A model generated the notes under the pieces. That model made no database searches. It was given only the letters and a program-made list of their open reading frames with translations, and had not been told where the DNA came from. This document shows, piece by piece, positions 46,091 through 56,170 of a stretch of DNA of 64,000 bases (position 1 is the first letter of the stretch; each line of letters opens with the position of its first letter). The position numbers and the translations under genes were made by a program. This DNA is from Mantis religiosa. Lineage: Eukaryota; Arthropoda; Insecta; Mantodea; Mantidae. The stretch covers positions 53,309,357-53,373,356 of the forward strand of contig CM060951.1 of NCBI GenBank assembly GCA_030765055.1, in the 5' to 3' direction.

Positions 46091-46657
46091 TAATTGTCCT
46101 TAAATCACGAAACTAGGGCATAGTGCTGCAAACATTTAGTGATTTTTGTGATACAATCAGTTTGCGTTGAGGATTAGAGACCCTCAATACAATTTATAAT
46201 TTTCTGTATTTTCAGTGGAATCCCTTCCTTACCTATGCTATTTACACGACGAATGTGTGTTTGTAAAGCGATATTTTTACGTAAGCAATAGATATACTTA
46301 TGATTTCATCCTGAACTGCTAATGTTATTGTGCTCCCTTACCCCTCCTGAGAGCAAAGCACCCAATAAGTTTTCCCACCAGTCCTACAATACTCTGGTCT
46401 TCAATCTACAATGTAGATATTTGATGGTGAAGGTAAATATGTTTAACTGGATAGTTAAGAAGTGTTACCATGTTAAACTAAAAATCATATCACCGCTAAG
46501 ATAACCTAAAATGCAATAAATGAGGTTAACATACTCGACGATAGACACTCTTTGCATAACATTAACATGCTTACAAGGTCTCGTGTATGCTCTAGTAAGT
46601 TCAACAGGATTAGTGGCGAAAACTTAGTGAGGATTGAAACTATCAAATAACTCCAGA

Positions 46658-46696
46658 ATGAAGATTCTAATACACTTAGTTTGGTTTTTGTTTGTG
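46658..46696 (+). CDS. glycine-rich secreted protein, copy 2, exon 1 (signal peptide)
   Basis: ATG opens MKILIHLVWFLFV, followed by GTAATA, a usable but weaker donor in phase 0. Relative to copy 1 it lacks two codons near the donor and has His and Trp inside the hydrophobic core, which may weaken the signal peptide. About 600 bases of upstream sequence are paralogous to the region before 33540. The partner exon is 51220, giving an intron of about 4.5 kb with a solo LTR, two SINEs, and Penelope-like and LINE fragments. Confidence 0.5.
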
Positions 46697-47288
46697 GTAA
46701 TATAAGTAAATACTTTATTTTGTACAAAATATACTTCAAGCATTCGTTTTAAGCTACGAATATCACGGAAGTAATACAATTTGAATAAAAATAAATAAGG
46801 TTTTATTACTTTCTCTATTATGTACGTGGCACCCCTTTTAGCAAATTTATGTGGGTCTTTTCTACACACTATCAACAACGAAGCTACCAATAGAGTTCTC
46901 ATTCTGGGTAGAAGAGGTCATTAGAAGTTCTACCTATTTTTAAATGTATGTCATCACGTAGAAACATTAATAACTCTGAACATAAAATTCTAGTAATGAG
47001 TTTTGTCACTTAATTACTGTTTTTCCAATCTATATCGAATTTTAAATCACTTCCAATGAAGTGCTAGGATGACATCCTTACAGCTGTAGCAATAAAATAT
47101 GTTAATATGAATGGTATCCCAAAAGAAAGAGAAGCGATACTATGCATTTAATACAACGGAAAGAACAGACCAAATACAGAACAACAGTTACAAACACTTA
47201 ATTAGGACAGCCTAACGTTTAATACACATCGATTACACTATAACCCTGATGGAAGATCTCCTTTTTAAGTTATAAGTATTTTCAATAT

Positions 47289-48070
47289 TGTGACTTTGTG
47301 GGTTCGTAGAATTAAAAGTCCGAATTTCTGTTGTTACACTTACAAATCACAACAGGATCACGTACCACTCACAATTACGTAACACTCGCACGCAATTACA
47401 ATTCACCAGTTCGCAGGACGGAAGTCCACACTGCACTTGCTACTCGGCACCTTGCAGTACAACTCTCTCTAGAACCGGCCACGCCGTGGGTCAGTGGTTA
47501 GACCGCTTGGCTCTCACCAAGGCGGCCCAGGTTCGATCCCAGGAGACCGTAAAGTGAGATTTGTGGTGGACAACACGGCGCTGGGGCGGGTTTTCTCCGG
47601 GACCTCCGGTTTCCCCCGCCATCTCATTCCACCGGTGCTCCATCTTCATCTCATGTATCATCAGTGTCATCACCTGCGGTGCCGTATGTAGTAAAAGCGG
47701 GCGTTAAACACCACACATTTCTCTCTAGAACCGACTACTAAAAACTGACTGACTCGTCCAATGCATCACTTATATAGACAGATCGCTGTTTCTGTAAGTT
47801 TCCGCCTATTAACGAAACGTTACAGTCTTCCATGGCAGTAGGAGGAGGGGTCCAGTAGTTTTTCGTTATTTCTCTCCACACCCTGCCTCTACTAGGTAGG
47901 CCATTAGCGCTATGCATTGGCGTAGGCGTGGCCTAGCATCATTTATCCCTCTTACTCCCACAGCAAGAGCCATTCGGTCACAGGAGCAGGCGTGGCCTTA
48001 ATGCTATAAGTCCTCCTCTATAGACCAGCCCTTCCTGCTAGCTGATTCTAAGTTCGACTATTGGGTAACA
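47289..48070 (-). mobile_element. solo gypsy-type LTR (with nested SINE)
   Basis: TG...CA ends on the minus strand: it begins TGTTACCCAATAGTCGAACT and ends CCACAAAGTCACA. It is flanked by a 4-bp duplication ATAT (47285-47288 and 48071-48074). Removing the nested SINE and one duplication leaves 526 bases, the same length as the LTR at 57309-57834. A solo LTR arises by recombination between the two LTRs of a full element. Confidence 0.8.
47478..47719 (+). mobile_element. tRNA-derived SINE, family C
   Basis: Head GCCACGCCGTGGGTCAGTGG, CCGCTTGGCTCTCACCAAGG and box B CCAGGTTCGATCCCAGGAGA. The 3' end is GCGGGCGTTAAACACCACAC. A perfect 14-bp duplication, TCTCTCTAGAACCG (47464-47477 and 47720-47733), surrounds it, and the LTR at 57309 shows the uninterrupted TCTCTCTAGAGCTGGC. 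Confidence 0.92.
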
Positions 48071-48074
48071 ATAT

Positions 48075-48636
48075 AAAATATTAAATCTACTTTATAACTT
48101 ATCTTCGTTTATATTGTAACGTAAATGATTTTAGTTGCCCACACGTCTCCAGAGTCTTAGTTAAAAACGTTCAGGAAGACAGATATTAAGCGTCTATTTC
48201 TATATACAGCTACACATAAAACTGGAGTAGAACCAACAGATTTTCAGAATCAGAAAAACAGGAGGGTGTGTTGCGATATGTTTAATCCTCTACTGTGCTA
48301 TACAAACTAATTAAATCACATAAATAGTCTTGCTCTTCCTTAAGAACCGAAACTTGTTTCTTCATTTCATTTGTTAGGTTGTATACGTCTGCATCTCATA
48401 GTAAAACAATAAGCCTTCAGTACTCAACGTTTTGTTGTTTTATACAATCATGTTACAACGGATATGGACGATCTGTGGTTAAATGCGATTCTACTGCTTT
48501 AGAAATCAGGAATTATTTTACAAGACCTTTCTGGTACATGTTGAAAAACTGAGCTTACTTATAACTCCACAAGAAAAACAAATGAATGGTGTAAACAAGT
48601 AAAATTTCAATTGAAAAAGTAATATGTCACATTCCC
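48075..48636. other. intron of glycine-rich copy 2
   Basis: AT-rich, no recognisable element or frame. Confidence 0.4.
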
Positions 48637-48878
48637 TGCCGCCTTGGTAGCGTGGTGGTAGCATGTCTGTCTCACGTTCAAGAGGTCCCGAGTTCGAATC
48701 TCAGTCAGCGTGAGTTTCCTGGATAAGTTTTTTCCGGGGTTTTCCCTTATCCTGTAAGAGAAATGTCAGGTAACTCTAGGCTTATGGACCCCGGACTCAT
48801 TTGAGCATCATTTCATCCATTCCATTTATCGTCCGATATGACTTAACATTGCAGAACGTAAATCACAAAAACAAGTTC
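48637..48878 (+). mobile_element. tRNA-derived SINE, family A
   Basis: Head GCCGCCTTGGTAGCGTGGTG, box B CCCGAGTTCGAATCTCAG and tail AATCACAAAAACAAGTTC. The flanking duplication is CACATTCCC (48628-48636 and 48879-48887). Confidence 0.9.
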
Positions 48879-48934
48879 CACATTCCCCCTATATGTACTG
48901 CCATTATCACTCTCTCCACTATCTGTAGGAAGAT

Positions 48935-49440
48935 AAGTTATATGTTCTTTCTTCTCGGGCAACAAGCCATGTGAAAAGATGATTAGATATCAACGTTTCG
49001 GAGGTGTACATCTCTCCCATCATCAGGATATTTATAAAATGATATAACCACAAATGAAATACTGGATATAACACAATTATAAATAACGACAAAACACTCT
49101 CAAAATTCGCATTACTGAACAAAAGACTCTTTTCAGTAAATTAAATGCCAGGTCAGGAGATGGTGTGGGTATAGAAAATTGTGTCATAGAAACGAAACTA
49201 CTTAACTTGATTATCAATTTATATTGATCTTTGCTTCTTAATTCAACGGATTTCCGTTTTTAAAGCCGGATTGCAAGAGGAGCTGAACTGAAATCCAGCA
49301 TCCCGATTAAGCTTGCTCCTTTAAGAGGAAATCACTAAAGCCTCCTTAATTCTGCGCTCCCAGTAACTGTTGCATTTTGCCAAGATGGTCGTCTCCCGAA
49401 AATTGGCTCTATGGTCGTTATCAAAGCAATGCTCTGCCAC
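48935..49440 (-). mobile_element. Penelope-like element 3' end
   Basis: The minus strand, in broken frames, reads VAEHCFDNDHRANFRETTIL then WERRIKEAL-like coding, followed by a 3' non-coding region shared with 32615 and 52945. The AEH...H pattern followed by (Y)WERRI.EAL is typical of the C-terminal GIY-YIG endonuclease region of Penelope-like elements. The reverse transcriptase part is missing. Confidence 0.6.
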
Positions 49441-49995
49441 CCACACTTCTCAGTAATATATTGTTAATGTTATATTTCGTTTCAAAATTTGGGTATAGAA
49501 TTTCATTGGTAATACAGTATTTTGATGTTTACTAAACACTGTCCCAGTGTTTGTATGTACACCAGGTGGCCCGACTGCCCCGTCTTTCAGCTAAGTAGAC
49601 ACACCTTCTTGCGCTAAAACAGTTGCAGAACTGAACGGGTCACATCCGCTCTACAGTGGCGTGAGCGAATTTTGTTCTGCTGTTAGTGACAAGAGGCGGT
49701 TCCCTGGTTTGCATTACGATGTGTCCTCCGTCATAGACAAGAAAAGTGAAAACTACCGAAAAGATCTTAGAATGTTTTCAACTTTAGTTACAGATTCTTT
49801 ATTTTCCAGGAAATAAAGTCACATCTCTTTATGCCGTTATTGCCTAACGTAACCGACTGCACATTCAAAAGCGGCGTCTGAAATCCATGCCACGACGTCG
49901 ACACGTAATGTTTTATTGCAATTTGTTCTTTTCTTATTACTGTTATTGTTGACTTTTGTAGTTGTTTATTATTATAATAATTATAATTTTATCAT
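49441..49995. other. unassigned DNA
   Basis: No gene or repeat that I can support. Confidence 0.35.
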
Positions 49996-50030
49996 ACGAG
50001 GGCTGTTCAATAAGGAATGATCCGCGCAAA
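49996..50030 (+). repeat. orphan mariner terminal repeat
   Basis: ACGAGGGCTGTTCAATAAGG followed by AATGATCCGC. It matches the mariner end at 57065-57025 (CGAGGGCTGTTCAATAAAG). It runs straight into minus-strand LINE sequence with no transposase. Confidence 0.65.
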
Positions 50031-50035
50031 ATCTT

Positions 50036-50600
50036 TGTACTTCATCAATTGCCTTTTGCAGTGCTATTATAGTTATGGATCCTATCACAAGGTCATCGGC
50101 ATATAATAAGCCTGGAATCTCCTTATTACCTATTACCGGGTTATGCCCGCCTCGGGTGCGTGGTGGTAGAGTGTCTGCCTCACGTTCGACAGGTCCCGAG
50201 TTCAAATCTCGGTCAGGGTGAGTTACCTGAATAACGTTTTTCCGGGTTTTTCCCTTATCCTGAAGGACGAATGTCGGGTAACTCTAAGCTCTATGGAACC
50301 TGGGCTCATTTGAGCATCATTTCACCCATTTCATTCATCGTCTGATATGACTTAACGTTGGAAGACGTAAAATTACAACAATTACCGGGTTATGTGTATT
50401 ACTCTTTGCCACTTTCTCCAGGATATCGTCGATAAACAAATTAAATAATATGGGACTCCATTTGCAGCCCTGTCTTAAACTACCCCTTCCGTAACACTTT
50501 GTTGATCCTGTCTTATACAAAATGACATTCCTTTTATAAATTTTATGAATTTCTGGTATTATTAAAGTATATAGATAGATTTTTCGGTAGGTGAGAGATA
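50036..50600 (-). pseudogene. LINE reverse transcriptase fragment, split by a SINE
   Basis: The minus strand carries SLRQGCKWSPILFNLFIDDI, ILEKVAKSNTHNPVI, then (beyond the SINE) GNKEIPGLLYADDLVIGSIT and IALQKAIDEVQRFC. This includes the catalytic YADD box (motif C), with the RQGC..SP.LFN motif before it. It is cut on both sides and has no endonuclease or tail. The SINE at 50146-50380 interrupts it between NPVI and GNKE. It differs from the LINE at 6066 in detail and could be an R1/Jockey-like or RTE-like element. Confidence 0.8.
50146..50380 (+). mobile_element. tRNA-derived SINE, family A
   Basis: Head CCCGCCTCGGGTGCGTGGTG, box B CCCGAGTTCAAATCTCGG, tail AAATTACAACA. A perfect 14-bp duplication, ATTACCGGGTTATG (50132-50145 and 50381-50394), brackets it inside a LINE reverse transcriptase. 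Confidence 0.94.
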
Positions 50601-50604
50601 GCAC

Positions 50605-51219
50605 TGCTGTAACATGGTATATGATCAGCTGCCGTGTATATCACAAATTCGGACTGTTCGTCCCGTAATGATAAGTGGTACACGGGCAATATGGTCAGAG
50701 ATGTTCCAAGAAACACTGTGAAAGTTAACAAACCGAGCCTTAAGCGGGCACTTCCTACTCAAGGAAGTAGAAATTATTGAAAAGAGGGAATAATATCGGT
50801 GATCTCAAATAATTTTGTTTTATTGAGTTTTCTCTCCAAAAACTACCCTTATTGTTACGAATTACTTGAAAGAATGTTAAATTTACATCAAATTCCGAAA
50901 AATATAGGCATGAGTGAAATCATTCAGTATCATCAGCAGCTCCGCTTAGGTCTGTTGATCTCAGTTTCCTTCTTTTTCGCGGACTTCTCCCAAACCATAC
51001 ATTCATTTAGTTTTACTCCGGGGCCTCCACCGAAATCTTGTTAGATATAGAATATTTAGAAAGGATGCAGTGCTGGTTTAATTACTTACTCGTATAGTAA
51101 ACCTTTTAGAGACGGTAGAATATAAATTTCACATCACATTTCAATAAAATAACCTTCAAACTATGGACCATACACTTACTATTTAAATGATGTTCCTTAC
51201 ATTTCTGTAAATTCTGCAG
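50605..51219. other. intron end of glycine-rich copy 2
   Basis: Paralogous to 39720-40324 and 63100-63500; no coding sequence. Ends in TTTCTGTAAATTCTGCAG. Confidence 0.55.
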
Positions 51220-51531
51220 GATAGTGAATGTCAGCCTCAAGAGGGGGATGTTTGGAGAGCATATGGTGTAGGCAACGGTGTAAGCAGTGCTGGCCGAAAT
51301 GCTTGTGTTGGATTTGAGTTAAGTAATAGCATCGACGGACCTGCTATTGGAGCTGGAGTTGGTGTTGATGGAGTTGGTGCAGGAGTTGGTGCTGAAGTTG
51401 GAATAAATGTAGGACCTGGATTTGAGGTAAATAATGGCACCGGCGGACCTTGTGCTGGTGTTGAAGTTGACGTTGATGCTGAGGATGGAGTTGGTGTTGG
51501 AGATGCTGCTGGAATTAATGTTGATGCTTAG
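51220..51531 (+). CDS. glycine-rich secreted protein, copy 2, exon 2
   Basis: After the TTCTGCAG acceptor, phase 0 from exon 1 (46658), it reads DSECQPQEGDVWRAYGVGNG and then a Gly/Val/Ala/Glu/Asp-rich repeat (GAGVGVDGVGAGVGAEVGIN). It reaches TAG at 51529-51531 after 103 codons, so the predicted precursor is 116 residues. The same frame stays open beyond the TAG for another 90 codons to TGA (51802-51804), with the repeat GPGFxxNNGxGGPxAGxEV occurring twice about 72 residues apart. The TAG is therefore probably a recent nonsense change, and this copy is much longer than copy 1 by internal repeat expansion. Open frames in the other five frames here are by-products of the repeat. Confidence 0.55.
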   Translation, partial: DSECQPQEGDVWRAYGVGNGVSSAGRNACVGFELSNSIDGPAIGAGVGVDGVGAGVGAEVGINVGPGFEVNNGTGGPCAGVEVDVDAEDGVGVGDAAGINVDA

Positions 51532-51804
51532 GATGGAGTTGGTCCTGAAGTTGGTGTTGGAGTTGATCTTGGAGTTGGAGTTGACGTTGATGCTGAGCTT
51601 GGAGCTGGTGCTGGAGTTGGTGCTCAAGTTGGACCTGGATTTGGCCTAAATAATGGCAATGGCGGACCTGGTGCTGGTATTGAAGTTGCTGCTGGAGTTG
51701 GTGCTGAAGTTGGAGTTGAAGTTGATGCTGAGGATGGAGTTGGTGCTGGAGTTGGTGCTGAAGTTGGGGTTGACGTTGGAGCTGAAGGCGTTGCTGGATC
51801 TTGA
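51532..51804 (+). pseudogene. continuation of copy 2 exon 2 after an in-frame TAG
   Basis: Same frame as the exon before it: DGVGPEVGVGVDLGVGVDVD, GPGFGLNNGNGGPGAGIEV and GVEVDAEDGVGAGVGAEVGV, ending VAGS and TGA. Gly at nearly every second or third position, with acidic residues throughout. A further shifted stretch (51805-51895) ends GAGGGSK, like copy 1. Confidence 0.5.
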
Positions 51805-51904
51805 TTTAGAAAGAATGCTGGTGCCAAAGGCAGTGTTGATGCAAAAGGTGGTGGTGAACAACAGTGTACACGGTGCTGGCGGAGGAAGCAAATAAATCGC
51901 CTAT

Positions 51905-52944
51905 CAACTAAATCTAACTAAAGAACTGAAGCTTGATATTGAAATAATACGCTAAGAAGGACTGAGTATGAATAAATAAGAGAAACATTGTCAGAATTTG
52001 CTTCATTTTAAATATAAAAGTGAAACAATAGCTGTATATCTTTTTGTAGTATATATGTCGTCAAATGTAGATATAAAAGCTATTTACAGCCAAAGCTCTA
52101 AAACTGAAAACAAAAACATAGAGGTGAACCAAGTATCGAACATAATACATAAGTACAGAGCACTATAGGACACAAAAGAGTAGAATAAATGATAAAATAT
52201 ACAGTTGAACCAGTTTGTGTTAATTGAAAATACCAATGAAACTCAACTAAATATAACACCTATGTTAACAATAGAATGAAGTAGCAAATATTCAATAGAA
52301 TTTTCCCAACCGTTTTCCTTATCTTTCCTCTTCCTTGCCTGCCAGTTACGGTCAGAAGACCTATAGCCGACCCTTTGATGCAGTAAAGAATCGAGGTGAA
52401 TAATTTAACCCTTTTTCTCTTGGGCTCTTACAGATCACTCACTACGTGCAATTTTCTTCTTCTTTTAAAAAAGGTAGCTTTTTAAATCATTTTTCCAGCT
52501 ATCTTATTCTCTCAAATATAGTTACACTAATTAATTTGATTGGCTTACTTAATAAAACCTCCTATTTCAGCCCCCCTATGCTAACAAAGAAACAGCTTCA
52601 CTAATTGTTTGTTGCTATCCCTTAAATGATTCGCATTCCCTCATACACAAAAACTCGTATGGTTTCCAAACATTATCTTAGTGTTCATATTGACGCTCAA
52701 CTCTGGCAGTACATTTAGAAAAGAATATTTGAACGGAGTACTGGACGCCTTTGGCATGGTAAAATCTAGTAATAAACTCGATTAGTATTGAAACAGAGGA
52801 CTAACACCAGCTCAATCGCTAACTTAATGTGATTGTTACACAACATATTCACTTGCTGTCCACATTCTTATATAACACCATGATAAGCAATAGAATGTTC
52901 TCATTCACGCTGGAGTTGCAATCTGAGCGATTTCTAGTAGCTTC
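51905..52944. other. 3' flank of glycine-rich copy 2
   Basis: First ~650 bases are paralogous to the 3' flank of copy 1 (CTGAAGCTTGATATTGAA, GACTGAGTATGAAT) without the Tc1 insertion. The rest shows nothing recognisable. Confidence 0.5.
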
Positions 52945-53420
52945 GCTCACTTTCTTCTCGGGCAGCCAGCCAGGTGAAAACATGATTAGATATCAACATT
53001 TCGGAAGTGTGCAGCTCTCCCATCATTAGGATATTTATAAAACGTTATAACCTAAAATGAAATACTGGATATAACACAACTATAAACAAAGACAAAACAC
53101 TATCAAAATTCGCATAACTGAACAAAAGACTGTTCTCAGTAAATTAAATGCCAGATCAGGAGATGGCGTGAGTATAGAAAAATGTGTCAAAGAAACGTAA
53201 CTACTTAACTTGATTATTAAGCTGTATTGAACTTTGCTTCTTAACTCGACGGATTTCCATTTTAAACGCTGGTTTCCAAAAGGAGCTGAACTGAAATCCA
53301 GCACCAAAATTAAGCGTGCTCCTTTCAGAGGAAATCGCCAAAGCCTCCTTAATTCTCCGCTCCCAGTAACTGTTGCATTTTGCCAAGATAGTCGTCTCCC
53401 GAAAATAACGATAACGAGTA
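52945..53420 (-). mobile_element. Penelope-like element 3' end
   Basis: The minus-strand frame at 53386-53201 has MAKCNSYWERRIKEALAISS then RSTLNFGAGFQFSSFWKPAF, resembling the C-terminal region of Penelope-like GIY-YIG proteins (YW.R.IKE.LEI ... FN...G..LS..W.P). The 3' non-coding block is shared with 48935 and 32615. The rest of the element is missing. Confidence 0.65.
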
Positions 53421-53491
53421 TAGAACCAAGACTATAGAGCGAAGAATTAAGGAGGCTTTGGCGATTTGCTCTGTAAGGAGCACGCTTAATT
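53308..53491. repeat. 49-bp inverted repeat within Penelope-like sequence
   Basis: Arms 53308-53356 and 53443-53491 are reverse complements with about two mismatches (AATTAAGCGTGCTCCTT... and its inverse), separated by 86 bases. The right arm is a second, plus-oriented scrap of the same coding region (ERRIKEALAIC-like). Confidence 0.8.
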
Positions 53492-53571
53492 GACATAAAT
53501 AAAAACAAAATAAGGAAAATAAAGTGAAAACCTTTGTCAGCATTTACTCAAGTTTTATTCTAAATACATTT

Positions 53572-53807
53572 GGTTAGCCTTGTAGCTTAGTCGGTAGAGC
53601 ACCTGCCATGCTGGGGGTCCCGAGTTCGATTCCTGGTGGTGGGGATTTTCCTCTGACCAAGGTAATTCATCTTCCCCAGTCTGGAAGAGTGCCGATGTGT
53701 GACTGATCTAATGATTAAAACCCAACGAATACGAGTTAACACCTTCGAAATGTTCCAAAGCAGAACGGCCGCCAATATGGCCACTGGAGTTAAATGGAAC
53801 AAATAAA
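53572..53807 (+). mobile_element. tRNA-derived SINE, family B
   Basis: Head GCCTTGTAGCTTAGTCGGTA, GAGCACCTGCC, box B CCCGAGTTCGATTCCTGG; tail AACAAATAAAA. Perfect 10-bp duplication AAATACATTT (53562-53571 and 53808-53817). The same family lies at 16560-16802 in minus orientation. Confidence 0.9.
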
Positions 53808-53817
53808 AAATACATTT

Positions 53818-56170
53818 TACATACATTTTAGGTAAAACTAATAATTAAATATGTCTTTTGGCATACATAAACATCATACTCTTTGGATTATTCCACTTTT
53901 AATAAGTATATCAGGTACAAGCTTTTGAGCTGTAGTCTGGCTGATAAAAAAAGTTTCATCATTAATATTCTGAGAAGCTGTGGTCTCAGATGCAAGAGTA
54001 CTCAGGATAAATTGATGAGATATAATTCATCCGATCCTGTAAGTCTTAATGTCACCGGATTTATAGCTCTTGGACTATTGTATTTTGGAGGAAATGTCAT
54101 GTAAGAGATGGTTTGCCAGACATTTTCCTTCTAATGTCCAAACTGTCATAATCCTCAATACCATCGTAAGTGTATTTAAAATATAAGTTAAAGGGGTTGG
54201 AGCGATTCCCCTCCTTGTGGGTTGGATTTATATCACACGATGCGGTGACATATCTGAAGTTGGATTCGCCCCTTCTAGCGGGGGGCGCAAAATTTTCGCG
54301 CTCCCTCGGCGTGGCGATGCATGTAGAAGCCAAATCTTACCTTGATGTAGAAGCGATCAACGTTTCGTCTAAAAGCCGTGAAGATGAAGTTCTCGAAGAT
54401 TACTATAAATCCTCTCTCCGACAGCTGCGGTGAGCGATGAGATGTGAAACTTCTCAGGCGTGGTATCGATACAAAGGGGATTTCACTTTTGGGCAACTAT
54501 GGAATAAAATAATTTACACCGTTTCAATTTACTTGGAATCATATTTCTCGACACCATTTCTTTACATGTGACTTATTCCACTGAGGTATATAGCCCTTTA
54601 CTGTATATTAAGTTTCTCCTTTTATTTATAAATGATGCAACTGTTTTTACTTAAATTGTTTATCGTAGCGTCGCGTCTTCGATGTATATCTTAAACGTTT
54701 ACTAAACGTTCATAAATGATTAACTCCAATAACTTCTCGTAGTTACAAGAAATCTTTTACAGAAAACACGTCTACCCACTTCGAGAGTTAAAGCCAGAAG
54801 AAAAAATTTAAGAACAAAACCATAGGTTCTTTTTTCTGTTTTTGTTGCTAAGCCACCGCAATACTTAATTCTGATTGGTCCAACGTCACAATTTGGAATT
54901 TCAATAAACCTAAGCATTTGTTGCATCATCCATATTGCCTGCTTGGTTATTACCTTAAGTTGAATTACAGATGCCCATGTTTATTTAATATCTCCATATA
55001 TGCAATATCAGCTTCAGGGTGGTCTTTAAATACTTTCGTGCATGTCACCTTGCTCAAGAGTACTCTTTCCCAGATTCTGAAACTGTTCTTTTCTGCTCTT
55101 TATCGAGAAGAGGCTTTGCAGAGATGAACATGTTAGTTGTAAGGCCGAAATCATGCTCACAAGGTAAAAATGTAGTACCGTCCACTAGATGGTACACACA
55201 GAGTATGAACAGGTTAAACCATTTTTGACCTTATACATATAGCATATCACAAAATGCAAGAACTTAGCATAATATGATTGCTGGATGATAGACCAACACA
55301 AGAAAGGATAACTCCCTGCCGCAACAACAGAAGGCAGCACAAATTGTTCTTTTCAATTTGAGGGTTAGCCCGCTTTTCCGGGTATATCTTCAATTTAAAG
55401 CTGAAGGCAGTACCAATGTTGTATACAAATATTGATATTGAACATATTTAAATTCTTTTATTATCAATAACTTGTAATTAATATATATATATATCCAATT
55501 CGAGGCACTGATTGTTTATTTATAGGTTATAGGAGACTACATCGCATACTTAGAGTTACATAGATCTAGTATGGCTACATCCCTAAAAAATAAAGGATGA
55601 AGTGAGGTTTTATCAAGCAATACAAGCCAAAGAATTGCACGGAAGAGCTAGAAAACTTCAAACATTGCCGAAGGTCTTTACCAACATCATGACATATGTA
55701 CGCACTGTCATACGCTATGATGTACAGCCGAAACATATAAAAATTATTGAGGTAAATAGAAAATAGAAATAGAAAATTAATTTCAACATTCGTCTAGTAT
55801 CTTCCAAAAGAACGAAAAATCCCAGGAAAGAGTGAACGGTTAACTGGAACCGACCCGCGAACCTCCCGAATATCTCATGATGCCGAGGAGCTATATCTTT
55901 CTCTTTCATACTAGGAGTATTGTCTCGATGATACCTGGTGATACTAGATTTGCTTTTTCGGAAATAGAGAGATTCCAGAGGCCTCTCTTGGTCGGCTAGA
56001 TCTTTCCCCGCTCCGGGTGTCGTTTCTACAGTTCCAAAAAGCTTTGCGCCTTAACCTGCAGGATGACATTCAATTGAATGATCTGCAGGTGAAGTTACAG
56101 ACCATTAGTCCATTTCAAATACATTTCCGAATTCAAAAGCCGCCTCTATGAATAGAGTCCTGGTATTATA
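53818..56170. other. unassigned DNA
   Basis: No domain-bearing gene found. The stretch 54180-54440 is less AT-rich and open on both strands (about 78-87 codons), but I recognise no family. A short (AT)n run is at 55483-55494. The end of the region (from about 56120) is paralogous to 42640-42680. Confidence 0.35.

Noticed and set aside
51237..51891. Minus-strand Pro/Thr/Ala-rich and Asn/Ser-rich frames opposite the glycine-rich exon
   Set aside because: They arise from the antisense of a GGT/GTT-type repeat. The plus-strand frame is supported by the acceptor, phase and paralogues.
54097..54496. Overlapping frames of 73-87 codons on both strands
   Set aside because: Open on both strands because of base composition; no recognisable family. 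Left as unassigned.
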